A stretch of DNA of 64,000 nucleotides from Wenyingzhuangia fucanilytica (lineage in GTDB: Bacteria > Bacteroidota > Bacteroidia > Flavobacteriales > Flavobacteriaceae). Each line of letters starts with the position of its first letter. Position 1 is the stretch's first letter. Location: contig NZ_CP014224.1 of the NCBI RefSeq assembly GCF_001697185.1, forward strand, positions 186,001 through 250,000. Direction: 5' to 3'. The translations under genes were made by a program, and so were the position numbers. Below the pieces are notes generated by a model. It ran no database searches. It worked only from the letters and a program-made list of their open reading frames with translations, and had not been told where the DNA came from. Of the stretch, positions 1 through 8,286 are shown one piece after another.

Positions 1-546
1 GTAAATAGGATCTGTATTACGTCCAAATGCATAAGAGTCTGTAGCCCAGTTTTGGAAACGTTTTCCTTTAAGATTGGTGTGTTCAGGTTTATCTCCTAAA
101 CCATAAAAGCTTTCTCCTGTTGGAGAGCTTTTAGTCATTTTTACAATATTTCCACCAAGCTCGTAACTTTCTTCCCAGTGAAATCCTAATTCATCTTCAG
201 AAATTAAAGTTTCGTCTATAGCATCGTAAATACGAGTTCTTAAATCTTCTTTAGAAATGTAACAGATTAACTTTGAAGTGGTAACAATATACTTTTCAAT
301 ATCTTCTGTAATTTCTAATTTGTTGTATCCTTTTACAGCTTCTTTAGCTATAGCGTATGAAAAATCTGGTTCAAATTTAGCGTCAGTTGTAAATCTAAAA
401 CGCAACATACTATCTCTAAGTACAGTCATTTGTAGAATAACACCATTTTCAGAATGAAAGTAAAGTGTATCTACGTCCTTTTTAAAATCTATCACTTTTG
501 AAGGAAACGCATTTCCTTTGTGTTCGATTCTTTCGTTTAAAATCAT
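1..546 (-). CDS. Glycoside hydrolase family 31 alpha-glucosidase, N-terminal part (cut by window edge)
   Basis: Reading leftwards from the ATG at 546-544, 182 codons stay open to the edge of the window. The protein begins MILNERIEHKGNAFPSK and ends with FYGLGDKPEHTNLKG followed by FQNWATDSYAFGRNTDPIY, a block typical of the beta-sandwich N-terminal domain of GH31 enzymes just before the barrel. Family members hydrolyse alpha-glucosidic bonds from the non-reducing end. The catalytic barrel lies outside the window. No signal peptide is visible, so a cytoplasmic role is likely. It lies downstream of glgB on the same strand but beyond a strong terminator, so it is probably transcribed separately. 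A role in glycogen or maltodextrin breakdown is inferred from position. Confidence 0.85.
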   Translation of the reverse strand, partial: MILNERIEHKGNAFPSKVIDFKKDVDTLYFHSENGVILQMTVLRDSMLRFRFTTDAKFEPDFSYAIAKEAVKGYNKLEITEDIEKYIVTTSKLICYISKEDLRTRIYDAIDETLISEDELGFHWEESYELGGNIVKMTKSSPTGESFYGLGDKPEHTNLKGKRFQNWATDSYAFGRNTDPIY

Positions 547-712
547 AGTATCTAGTTCATTAATTATTTGTTAGTATTCCAATTTAGTAAAAAATGTTAA
601 CAATCAAACTTTTATAATCTTTTTTTTATTTAGGATTTTTATATTGATGAACCCTTATAAACACTGGGTTTGTGCTTGGGTTGTTGTAGAGGGTCGGGAT
701 TGGAGTATTGAT

Positions 713-752
713 AAAAAAACGCCCTTTATTTTGTTGAATAAAGGGCGTTTTT
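713..752 (-). terminator. Rho-independent terminator downstream of glgB
   Basis: A 12-bp perfect stem (719-730 with 737-748) around a 6-nt loop has an A run on the left (713-718, a T tail on the minus strand) and a T run on the right. It could work in both directions, but glgB is the gene that ends next to it. The rest of the 547-775 gap is AT-rich and I see nothing else in it. Confidence 0.85.
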
Positions 753-775
753 ATAGTATCGTTAGAAATATGATT

Positions 776-2686
776 TTATTTTACCTGAAAAATAACGATT
801 GAAAGGGGTGGAAGGGTCACTTTTGCAGAATAGTCCTTCCAGTTCCAAGGTTTGTCAGAAACGTCAATTTGCTTGCTATTTTTGATTCCACTACCTCCAT
901 ATTTTTTCAAATCGGAGTTAAAAATTTCTTTAATTTTTCCCTTTTTATGAACTCCAATTAGGTAATCCTCTTGAACTGTTGGAGTTGCGTTACACAACAC
1001 AATAATGTCGTTTTTGCTTTCGTGTCCTTTTCTAATATAGCTTAAAACAGATTTTTCTCCATCTTCATGGTTAATCCATTCAAATCCTTCTTGAGAAAAT
1101 CCTTTTTCGTACAATGCAGGAGTGTCTTTCAAGAATTGATTTAAGTCTTTCATATAAGTTTGAACAGCTTTGTGTTCTGGGTTTTCTAACAAGTGCCAAT
1201 CTAAGCTATTAGCGTAGTTCCACTCGTTTTCTTGCCCAAACTCTGCTCCCATAAACAATAAGTTACCTCCGGGGTGTGAGTACATATAACCGTATAACAA
1301 TCGTAAGTTGGCCATTTTTTGCCATCGATCACCAGGCATTCTACCTAGAATAGATCCTTTACCGTATACTACCTCATCATGAGATAAGGGTAACATATAT
1401 CTTTCAGTAAAAGCATAAGCCATACTAAAAGTAATTTCGTTATGATGGTATTTTCTATGGATGGAATCTTTTTTAAAGTATCCTAAAGTATCGTGCATCC
1501 AACCCATCATCCATTTCATTCCAAATCCTAAACCACCGTGTTCAACAGCTCTTGTTACTCCAGGAAATGCAGTAGATTCTTCTGCAATAGTTTGTATACC
1601 AGGGAAACTGTTGTAAACTTCGGTATTAAAATCTTTTAAGAATTCTATAGCTTCTAAGTTTTCGTTTCCACCATATTTATTTGGCTCCCATTCACCATCT
1701 TCTCTGGAATAATCTAAATAAAGCATAGAAGCAACAGCATCTACTCTTAATCCATCAATATGGTATTTGTCTAGCCAAAAACAAGCGTTTGAAATCAAGA
1801 AAGAACGAATTTCATTTCTTCCGTAATTAAAAATTAAACTTTTCCAGTCTTTATGGTATCCTCTTCTTTTATCTGGGTGTTCATACAAATGAGAACCGTC
1901 AAAAAATCCTAAACCGTGGTCGTCAGAAGGAAAGTGCGAAGGAACCCAATCTAAAATAACTCCAATATCATTCTTGTGGAATTCATCAATTAAGTTCATA
2001 AATTCTTTAGGATGTCCAAACCTACAACTAGGAGCAAAGTACCCTGTTAATTGATACCCCCAAGATTGATCAAAAGGATATTCCATAATTGGCATAAACT
2101 CTACGTGAGTAAAGTTCATTTCTTTAACATATTGAACTAGTTTTTGTGAGGCCTCCCAATAAGATAATGGTCTTGTTCCTTCATCTGTTTTCATCCAAGA
2201 TTCCATGTGTACTTCGTAAACAGAGTAAGGTTTGTCTAAACCGTTTTTGTCTTCACGATAGCTCATCCAATCTTTGTCCTGCCATTCATAACCTTCTATG
2301 TCATAGGTTACAGAGGCGGTTTTAGGTGGGTGTTCTGTATGATATCCGTAAGGATCACATTTTTCGGTTACAATTCCGTTGTTGTTAGAGTGTATTTTGT
2401 ATTTATAAACTTCTCCCACTTTTACGTTAGGAATAAATCCTTCCCAAATCCCTGAGCTATCCCATCTAACATTTAAAACGTGTTCACTGTCATTCCAAAA
2501 GTTAAAGTCTCCAACCACAGATACTCTATTAGCAGTAGGTGCCCATACAGAAAAATACATTCCATTTACGCCATCAACAGTAGCTGGGTGTGCTCCAAAC
2601 TTTTCGTAAAGTCTATAGTGTTTACCAGATTTAAAAAGGTATATATCAAAGTCTGTAAACAGACTGTATATTTGTACGTGATTCAT
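776..2686 (-). CDS. glgB: 1,4-alpha-glucan branching enzyme GlgB
   Basis: This enzyme transfers a segment of an alpha-1,4-glucan chain to a C6 hydroxyl and so creates the alpha-1,6 branches of glycogen. The 636-residue protein has a CBM48-type N-terminal beta-sandwich (about 30-120, with FSVWAPTANRVSVVGDFN) and a GH13 barrel. The expected catalytic residues are visible: nucleophile D316 in DGLRVDAVASMLYLDY, acid/base E369 in TIAEEST, and D437 in LSHDEVV. The start MNHVQIYSLFTDFD matches the usual N terminus of Bacteroidota GlgB. It is the last gene of glgA-glgC-glgB, 76 nt after glgC, with a hairpin in the gap. A terminator follows. Length and motifs are complete. Confidence 0.96.
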   Translation of the reverse strand: MNHVQIYSLFTDFDIYLFKSGKHYRLYEKFGAHPATVDGVNGMYFSVWAPTANRVSVVGDFNFWNDSEHVLNVRWDSSGIWEGFIPNVKVGEVYKYKIHSNNNGIVTEKCDPYGYHTEHPPKTASVTYDIEGYEWQDKDWMSYREDKNGLDKPYSVYEVHMESWMKTDEGTRPLSYWEASQKLVQYVKEMNFTHVEFMPIMEYPFDQSWGYQLTGYFAPSCRFGHPKEFMNLIDEFHKNDIGVILDWVPSHFPSDDHGLGFFDGSHLYEHPDKRRGYHKDWKSLIFNYGRNEIRSFLISNACFWLDKYHIDGLRVDAVASMLYLDYSREDGEWEPNKYGGNENLEAIEFLKDFNTEVYNSFPGIQTIAEESTAFPGVTRAVEHGGLGFGMKWMMGWMHDTLGYFKKDSIHRKYHHNEITFSMAYAFTERYMLPLSHDEVVYGKGSILGRMPGDRWQKMANLRLLYGYMYSHPGGNLLFMGAEFGQENEWNYANSLDWHLLENPEHKAVQTYMKDLNQFLKDTPALYEKGFSQEGFEWINHEDGEKSVLSYIRKGHESKNDIIVLCNATPTVQEDYLIGVHKKGKIKEIFNSDLKKYGGSGIKNSKQIDVSDKPWNWKDYSAKVTLPPLSIVIFQVK

Positions 2687-2712
2687 AAGCTAAATGATTA
2701 TGTTGTTAAGAA

Positions 2713-2743
2713 ACACGCCCAAGTAGGATTTACTTGGGCGTGT
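2713..2743 (-). other. Intercistronic hairpin between glgC and glgB
   Basis: A perfect 13-bp inverted repeat (2713-2725 with 2731-2743) encloses a 5-nt loop in the 76-nt gap between the glgC stop and the glgB start. Unlike the other terminators in the window it lacks a good T tract on the transcribed strand. It is therefore more likely an mRNA processing or stability element, or a partial terminator that lowers glgB expression, than a full terminator. Confidence 0.6.
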
Positions 2744-2762
2744 AGAAATTATTTTGTGTAAT

Positions 2763-4034
2763 TTAAATAATTACAGTTCCGCTAGGTACGACCACACCAT
2801 TTTTGATGACTACAATACCATTTCTAACGGTGTATAAATCAGTATCAATATCTTCTAGGTGATCCCCTCCGTTAATTTTAACGTCGTTACCAATAGATGA
2901 ATTCTTGTCAATAATACAGTTGTTAATATAACAACGATCTCCAATACCTTTTAAAGGAATATTTGCTTTCCTTTTTTGTTCAATTTCTGTAGCTCCTTCG
3001 TACTTGTCGTTACCCATTACATAACAGTTAGAAATAGTACTTCCTATTCCTATTCTTGCACGAATACCTATAATAGTTCTTTCAATTCTACTAGCATTAA
3101 TAATTCCTCCCTCTGCAATTAAAGTTTTTTCTAAGGTAGTACCAGAGATTTTAGTTGGAGGTAAAAAACGTGGACGAGTCAATACATTAGTGTCATTTCC
3201 AAACAAATCAAATTGAGGAATATCATCAGTTAATCCTAAATTGGCTTCAAAGAAAGATCCAATAGTTCCTATGTCTGTCCAGTAACCTTCGTATTGATAG
3301 CTAGAAACTTTATGTGTTTTAATGGTTTGTGGAATAATTTCCCCACCAAAGTCCATAGTTTCTTTATTTTCCATTAACTCTATAAGTAATTCTCTATTAA
3401 AAATATAGATACCCATAGAAGCTAAATAGTCTCTTCCTTGAGAACTCATTTCGCTAGTTACATCAGATTTCCAATCACCTAATTCTTCTGCTGATGGTTT
3501 TTCAACAAATGAAGTAATTTCGTTGTTGTCATTGGTTTTTAAGATTCCAAATCCTGTAGCATCTTTTGCATTTACTGGTAAAGTAGCAATGGAGATGTCT
3601 GCGTTACTTTTTTCGTGGTTTTTAACCATTTCGTTAAAATCCATCTGATACAATTGATCTCCTGATAAAATCAATGCGTAATCCCAATCATAAGCAGTAA
3701 AATGTTGCATAGACTGTCTAACAGCATCGGCAGTTCCTTGGAACCATCCATCGTTTTCTGGGGTTTGCTCCGCAGCTAAAATATCTACAAATGCACCAGA
3801 AAAATTACCAAAGGTGTAGGTGTTTTTAATGTGTTTGTTTAATGAGGCTGAGTTAAATTGAGTTAGAACAAAAATTCTATCAATATTAGAGTGTAAACAG
3901 TTTGAAATAGGAATATCGACCAATCTATATTTTCCTGCAATTGGGACAGCTGGTTTTGATCTAGTAGATGTTAGTGGTTTTAGTCTAGATCCTTGTCCTC
4001 CTCCTAAAATAATTCCTAAGACTTTCTTTTTCAT
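2763..4034 (-). CDS. glgC: Glucose-1-phosphate adenylyltransferase (ADP-glucose pyrophosphorylase)
   Basis: GlgC makes ADP-glucose from ATP and glucose-1-phosphate, the committed step of bacterial glycogen synthesis. The 423-residue protein starts with the nucleotidyltransferase signature GGGQGSRLKPLTSTRSKPAV (residues 11-30), followed by the Rossmann-like catalytic domain and, from about residue 300, a left-handed beta-helix with hexapeptide-type repeats. Full length for the family. It lies 3 nt downstream of glgA on the same strand, so the two are almost certainly co-transcribed and perhaps translationally coupled. GlgC enzymes are usually allosterically controlled, but effector specificity cannot be read from the sequence. 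Confidence 0.95.
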   Translation of the reverse strand: MKKKVLGIILGGGQGSRLKPLTSTRSKPAVPIAGKYRLVDIPISNCLHSNIDRIFVLTQFNSASLNKHIKNTYTFGNFSGAFVDILAAEQTPENDGWFQGTADAVRQSMQHFTAYDWDYALILSGDQLYQMDFNEMVKNHEKSNADISIATLPVNAKDATGFGILKTNDNNEITSFVEKPSAEELGDWKSDVTSEMSSQGRDYLASMGIYIFNRELLIELMENKETMDFGGEIIPQTIKTHKVSSYQYEGYWTDIGTIGSFFEANLGLTDDIPQFDLFGNDTNVLTRPRFLPPTKISGTTLEKTLIAEGGIINASRIERTIIGIRARIGIGSTISNCYVMGNDKYEGATEIEQKRKANIPLKGIGDRCYINNCIIDKNSSIGNDVKINGGDHLEDIDTDLYTVRNGIVVIKNGVVVPSGTVII

Positions 4035-4037
4035 AAT

Positions 4038-5456
4038 TTACTTTGATATTAGGTTATATAATTCGATGTATTCTTTTGCTGAATTCTCCCATGAGTTGTC
4101 AATCTTCATAATTTCTTTTCGAATTCTTTTAAATTCATCAGTGTCATTATACAGCTTGTTAGCACGGGTAATGGCTAAGGCAACATCATCAACAGTAACA
4201 TGTTCATGACGGATTCCAAAACCACCTTTTTCCCCAATATCTTTTACGGTATCTTTTAAACCTCCTGTGGTTCTAACTACAGGGATGGTTCCATAGCGTA
4301 AAGCATATAACTGATTTAAACCACAAGGTTCAAATCTAGAAGGCATAATTAAAAAGTCTGCACCTGCATAAATTAAATGAGATAATTCTTCATCGTAACC
4401 TATAAAAGTGTTATATCTATTAGGGTATTTTTCTTTTAGTTCGTTTAGTAAAAATTCAGCATGTGGGTCTCCAGAACCTAGTACTAGTCCATTGATGTCA
4501 TTTGCATCTAGGGCTCTGTCAAAAATACCAGCCATTATATCGGCTCCTTTTTGATAAACCAATCGACCAATAAAAGCAACTAAAGGTTTGTTAGGGTCTA
4601 AACCAAATTTTTCACAAAGCACTAATTTATTAGCTTTTTTACCTGCTTCAACAGTTTTTGCTGAATAGTTTTTGGCAATCATAGTATCTGTAGAGGCATT
4701 CCATACATCTGTATCAATACCATTTAATATACCTACAGATTTTTCTCTTTCGGTATCAAACAGCCAATCCAACCCTGTTGATGAATATGGTAATTCATTC
4801 ATGTAGTTTGGAGAAACTGTAGTATATCTCCAGCAAGCTTTAATAGCCGCTGCCATTGGGTTGATAGCATAATCCCACTCTAGAATTCCTGAGAACTCTA
4901 AATCGTATTCTGGTAAGTAAGATAGTTTTTCAAATGAAAACTCACCTTGGTACTCTGCGTTGTGAATAGTAAATATCGTAGGAATTCCACGCATTGATTT
5001 ATACTTAGTACATTGAGTAAGCATAAAAGGAATCAATCCTGTATGATGATCGTGACAATGAATGATTTCTGGAGCTTTTGCAAATTGGAGTATCCAATCT
5101 AAAACAACTTTTTGGAAGGCAATAAACCTTTCTGTGTCATCTTGATATCCATAAACATTTTCTCTGTCTAAAAGATTTTCAATCTTAATTTGATATAAGT
5201 GAAAACCTAAATCATCAAAGCTGTTTTTTACCTTATAAACAATAGCTTTGTAGTTGTTTTCAGCCAATGCTACTTCGCATTCAAAGTCTGAAGTGTATTT
5301 TGCGTCTTTGGCATACTTGTTGTTATAGTATGGCATAATTACAGCCGACTCATAGTCTAAGTTGGTTTGGTATTTAGGTAGGGCACCAACAACATCTGCA
5401 AGTCCTCCGACTTTAGCTGCAGGATAGCATTCCGCACTAACGTGTATTACTTTCAT
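4038..5456 (-). CDS. glgA: Glycogen synthase (ADP-glucose, GT5)
   Basis: GlgA extends alpha-1,4-glucan chains with glucose from ADP-glucose. The 472-residue protein opens with the ADP-glucose-binding KVGGLADVVGALP motif (from residue 15) and carries the C-terminal GT-B motif EPCGLNQLYALRYGTIPVV plus RTTGGLKDTV. It is the first gene of the glgA-glgC-glgB transcript. The 174-nt gap upstream holds the lepA terminator on its far side and presumably the promoter, although I find no clear TAnnTTTG box there. Length and motifs are normal for the GT5 family. Confidence 0.95.
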   Translation of the reverse strand: MKVIHVSAECYPAAKVGGLADVVGALPKYQTNLDYESAVIMPYYNNKYAKDAKYTSDFECEVALAENNYKAIVYKVKNSFDDLGFHLYQIKIENLLDRENVYGYQDDTERFIAFQKVVLDWILQFAKAPEIIHCHDHHTGLIPFMLTQCTKYKSMRGIPTIFTIHNAEYQGEFSFEKLSYLPEYDLEFSGILEWDYAINPMAAAIKACWRYTTVSPNYMNELPYSSTGLDWLFDTEREKSVGILNGIDTDVWNASTDTMIAKNYSAKTVEAGKKANKLVLCEKFGLDPNKPLVAFIGRLVYQKGADIMAGIFDRALDANDINGLVLGSGDPHAEFLLNELKEKYPNRYNTFIGYDEELSHLIYAGADFLIMPSRFEPCGLNQLYALRYGTIPVVRTTGGLKDTVKDIGEKGGFGIRHEHVTVDDVALAITRANKLYNDTDEFKRIRKEIMKIDNSWENSAKEYIELYNLISK

Positions 5457-5593
5457 AAAATAATTATTTACTTTTAATTCACTTCCTAAACTTAGTAAAA
5501 AAAACCGTTAACATATATTAATAACTAAATAAATTCTAAAAAAATACCGGTGGGGTTTTATGAAGGCAATTGACTTTAGTTTTTAAATTTTAA

Positions 5594-5626
5594 CCAAAAA
5601 AAAGACCTTGCTTAGCAAGGTCTTTG
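5594..5626 (-). terminator. Rho-independent terminator of lepA
   Basis: An 11-bp perfect stem (5601-5611 with 5615-5625) with a 3-nt loop is followed on the minus strand by a T run, the complement of the A run at 5596-5603. It starts 5 nt after the lepA stop codon. Confidence 0.9.
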
Positions 5627-5630
5627 AGTA

Positions 5631-7427
5631 TTAGTCGTTTAGTTTTAAAACGGCCATAAATGCTTCTTGTGGAATTTCAACATTTCCAACTTGTCTCATT
5701 CGTTTTTTTCCTTTCTTTTGTTTTTCTAAAAGTTTACGTTTTCTAGAAATATCTCCACCGTAACATTTTGCGGTAACATCTTTTCTTAATGCTTTAGTTG
5801 TTTCTCTAGAGATGATTTTAGCTCCAATAGCAGCTTGAATAGGAATATCAAATTGTTGACGAGGAATCAATTCTTTTAGTTTTTCACACATCTTTTTACC
5901 TATATGGTGTGCGTTGTCTGCGTGAATTAAGGCTGATAGTGCATCTACTGAACTTCCGTTTAATAAAATATCTACTTTAACAAGTTTTGAAGGTCTCATT
6001 CCTGTTGGGTGATAATCAAAAGAAGCATATCCTTTAGAAACAGTTTTTAAACGATCGTAAAAATCAAAAACAATTTCAGCCAAAGGCATATCAAAAATCA
6101 ATTCAACTCTTTCTGTAGTCAAATAGGTTTGATTAACAATCTCTCCTCTTTTTTCTATACACAAACTCATTACTTGTCCAACAAAATCTGATTTTGTAAT
6201 GATAGAAGCCCTAATATATGGTTCTTCTACTCTGTCCATACTAGATGGGTCAGGTAAATCAGTAGGGTTGTTAACCATAATGATTTGGTCAGGTTGCTTT
6301 TTGGTAAAAGCGTGATAAGATACGTTAGGTACAGTAGTAATTACCGTCATGTCAAATTCACGTTCCAAACGTTCTTGTATAATTTCCATGTGTAACATTC
6401 CTAAGAATCCACAACGGAAACCAAAACCTAAAGCGGCAGAACTTTCTGGTTGAAAAACCAATGAAGCATCATTTAATTGTAGCTTTTCCATAGATGCTCT
6501 CAATTCTTCGTAATCTTCAGTGTCTACTGGATAGATTCCAGCATAAACCATAGGTTTTACATTTTCAAAACCATCAATTCTCTCAGCTGTTGGATTAACC
6601 AAGCTAGTAATGGTATCTCCAACTTTTACCTCAGAGGCAGTTTTAATTCCAGTAATTAAATATCCTACATCTCCTGTTTTTATTTCTTTCTTAGGGCTTT
6701 GTCTTAAATTTAAAGTACCTACTTCATCGGCAAAATAATCCTTACCGGTAGCCATAAATTTAATTTTTTCTCCCTTTTTAATAGAACCATCAATAATTCT
6801 AAAATAAGTTTCTATTCCTCTGTATGAATTATAAACAGAGTCAAAAATCAAAGCTTTTAATGGCGCTTCTGGATTTCCTTGAGGCGCTGGGATTTTTTCT
6901 ATAATAGCCTTTAAAATGTTTTCTACTCCAAATCCTGTTTTTCCACTTGCGTGAATCACATCTTCTGGGTCACAATCTAAAAGGTCTACAATATCATCTG
7001 TAACTTCTTCAGGGTTTGCACTTGGCAAATCAACTTTGTTTAGTACAGGAATAATTTCTAATTCGTTTTCTAAAGCTAAGTATAAGTTAGAAATAGTTTG
7101 TGCTTGTATGCTTTGCGCAGCATCTACAATTAATAAAGCTCCTTCACAAGCTGCAATAGATCTAGATACTTCGTAAGAAAAATCTACGTGTCCAGGAGTG
7201 TCTATTAAGTTTAAAATATAGTCTTCTCCTTCGTAGTGATAATTCATTTGAATGGCATGAGATTTAATGGTAATACCACGTTCTCTTTCCAAATCCATAT
7301 TGTCTAACAATTGTGCTTGCTCTTCACGTTGGGTAACAGCCCCAGTAAAACCTAATAGTCTGTCGGCTAAGGTACTTTTACCGTGATCAATATGTGCAAT
7401 AATGCAAAAGTTTCTAATGTTCTTCAT
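5631..7427 (-). CDS. lepA: Elongation factor 4 (LepA), translational GTPase
   Basis: LepA/EF4 is a ribosome-associated GTPase linked to back-translocation and ribosome assembly. The 598-residue protein has the P-loop [15 protein letters not shown] near the N terminus, [15 protein letters not shown] as G3, and NKVDLP as G4. The EF4-specific C-terminal domain ends [20 protein letters not shown], the usual basic tail. Length is standard. It appears monocistronic: a terminator follows immediately, and a TATCTTTG promoter box lies about 30 nt upstream of the ATG. Confidence 0.96.
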   Translation of the reverse strand: MKNIRNFCIIAHIDHGKSTLADRLLGFTGAVTQREEQAQLLDNMDLERERGITIKSHAIQMNYHYEGEDYILNLIDTPGHVDFSYEVSRSIAACEGALLIVDAAQSIQAQTISNLYLALENELEIIPVLNKVDLPSANPEEVTDDIVDLLDCDPEDVIHASGKTGFGVENILKAIIEKIPAPQGNPEAPLKALIFDSVYNSYRGIETYFRIIDGSIKKGEKIKFMATGKDYFADEVGTLNLRQSPKKEIKTGDVGYLITGIKTASEVKVGDTITSLVNPTAERIDGFENVKPMVYAGIYPVDTEDYEELRASMEKLQLNDASLVFQPESSAALGFGFRCGFLGMLHMEIIQERLEREFDMTVITTVPNVSYHAFTKKQPDQIIMVNNPTDLPDPSSMDRVEEPYIRASIITKSDFVGQVMSLCIEKRGEIVNQTYLTTERVELIFDMPLAEIVFDFYDRLKTVSKGYASFDYHPTGMRPSKLVKVDILLNGSSVDALSALIHADNAHHIGKKMCEKLKELIPRQQFDIPIQAAIGAKIISRETTKALRKDVTAKCYGGDISRKRKLLEKQKKGKKRMRQVGNVEIPQEAFMAVLKLND

Positions 7428-7457
7428 CTATCCTAAAATACTAGCTTGTTTAACGTG

Positions 7458-7465
7458 CAAAGATA
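7458..7465 (-). promoter_or_regulatory. Predicted -7 box for lepA
   Basis: The minus strand reads TATCTTTG, a match to the Bacteroidota -7 consensus TAnnTTTG, 31 nt from the lepA ATG. No good TTTG -33 box is visible at the right distance. Confidence 0.5.
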
Positions 7466-7569
7466 TAGTATTCTATTGGGATAATAATCGCATCTAAATA
7501 AATTCCTTAATTAAACTGTAGAGAGTTGTATATTAGCTTTTAAAAATAAATGATAAAAGCTTTTTAAGA

Positions 7570-8094
7570 ATGAAAAAAATATTGATTTTGGTAATGTTGG
7601 TTTTGAGCTGTGTAGATAGCAATGCTCAGAATTTTAAAGGACTGGATGTGAGTCCTATGGATGCGCTTTCGTACCCAATGAGTTATAAAACATCAGACAA
7701 AGTTGTTAAGATTATTTACAGTAGACCCCAGTTAAAAGGCCGTACAGTAGAAAGTTTAGCAAAAAATGGAGAAGTATGGAGAATGGGAGCAAATGAAGCT
7801 ACCGAAATTAGATTTTATAAGGATGTAGTTTTTGGGGGTAAAAAAGTAGAAGCAGGAACTTATTCCTTATTTGCTATTCCAGGAGAAAAAGAATGGACTA
7901 TTATTTTAAATAATGATATAGATGTTTGGGGAGCTTATTCTTATAACGAAGAAAAAGATGTGGTAAGAGTACAAGCCGAAGTTTCTAAAAACGAGGAAAG
8001 TATTGAGCCATTTACAATGGTTTTTGATCATAAAATGAATTTATATTTGGCATGGGGGAATGAAATTATAACCATCCCTATGAGCGAACAATAA
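7570..8094 (+). CDS. DUF2911 family secreted protein
   Basis: This 174-residue protein has a signal peptide (MKKILILVMLVLSCVDSNAQ, likely cut after the Ala in SNAQ). The rest is one DUF2911 domain, recognised by the block IIYSRPQLKGRTVESLA, then WRMGANEATEIRFYKDV and the later GTYSLFAIPGEKEWTIILN. The family is common in Bacteroidota and has no established biochemical role. Periplasmic or surface location is predicted from the signal peptide. It stands alone: lepA is divergent and a terminator follows. I do not assign a function beyond the family. Confidence 0.85.
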   Translation: MKKILILVMLVLSCVDSNAQNFKGLDVSPMDALSYPMSYKTSDKVVKIIYSRPQLKGRTVESLAKNGEVWRMGANEATEIRFYKDVVFGGKKVEAGTYSLFAIPGEKEWTIILNNDIDVWGAYSYNEEKDVVRVQAEVSKNEESIEPFTMVFDHKMNLYLAWGNEIITIPMSEQ

Positions 8095-8116
8095 AAATAA
8101 AGGAGTAACCTCAGTA

Positions 8117-8150
8117 AAAAAAAACAACAAATTTATTTGTTGTTTTTTTT
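8117..8150 (+). terminator. Rho-independent terminator after the DUF2911 gene
   Basis: An AT-rich inverted repeat (8123-8131 with 8136-8144) is flanked by an A run and a run of eight or more T. The stem is weak in GC but the layout is typical for this genome. Confidence 0.7.
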
Positions 8151-8200
8151 TGTCTATAATTTTACTTACAACAAGGTTTTATTGTTTCAGTTAAGAACTG

Positions 8201-8208
8201 TATTTTTG
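8201..8208 (+). promoter_or_regulatory. Predicted -7 box for leuS
   Basis: TATTTTTG matches TAnnTTTG, with a TTG at 8182-8184 as a possible -33 element (spacing 16, slightly short). Transcription would start near 8215, which places the whole AGCC heptad array at 8221-8281 in the leuS 5' leader. Confidence 0.5.
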
Positions 8209-8220
8209 CCACTCAAAAAT

Positions 8221-8281
8221 AGCCGTTAGCCATAGCCTTTAACTCCAAAGCCAAAAGCAAACAGCCAATAGCCAATAAGCT
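8221..8281 (+). repeat. Heptad array in the leuS leader, AGCC-type unit
   Basis: The tetramer AGCC (or AGCA/AGCT) recurs at 8221, 8228, 8234, 8249, 8256, 8263, 8270 and 8278, so most steps are exactly 7 nt with a few one-base slips. The array fills the space between the predicted promoter and the leuS ATG. The pitch is that of the YCG arrays further right but the unit is different. Confidence 0.7.
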
Positions 8282-8286
8282 AAAAA

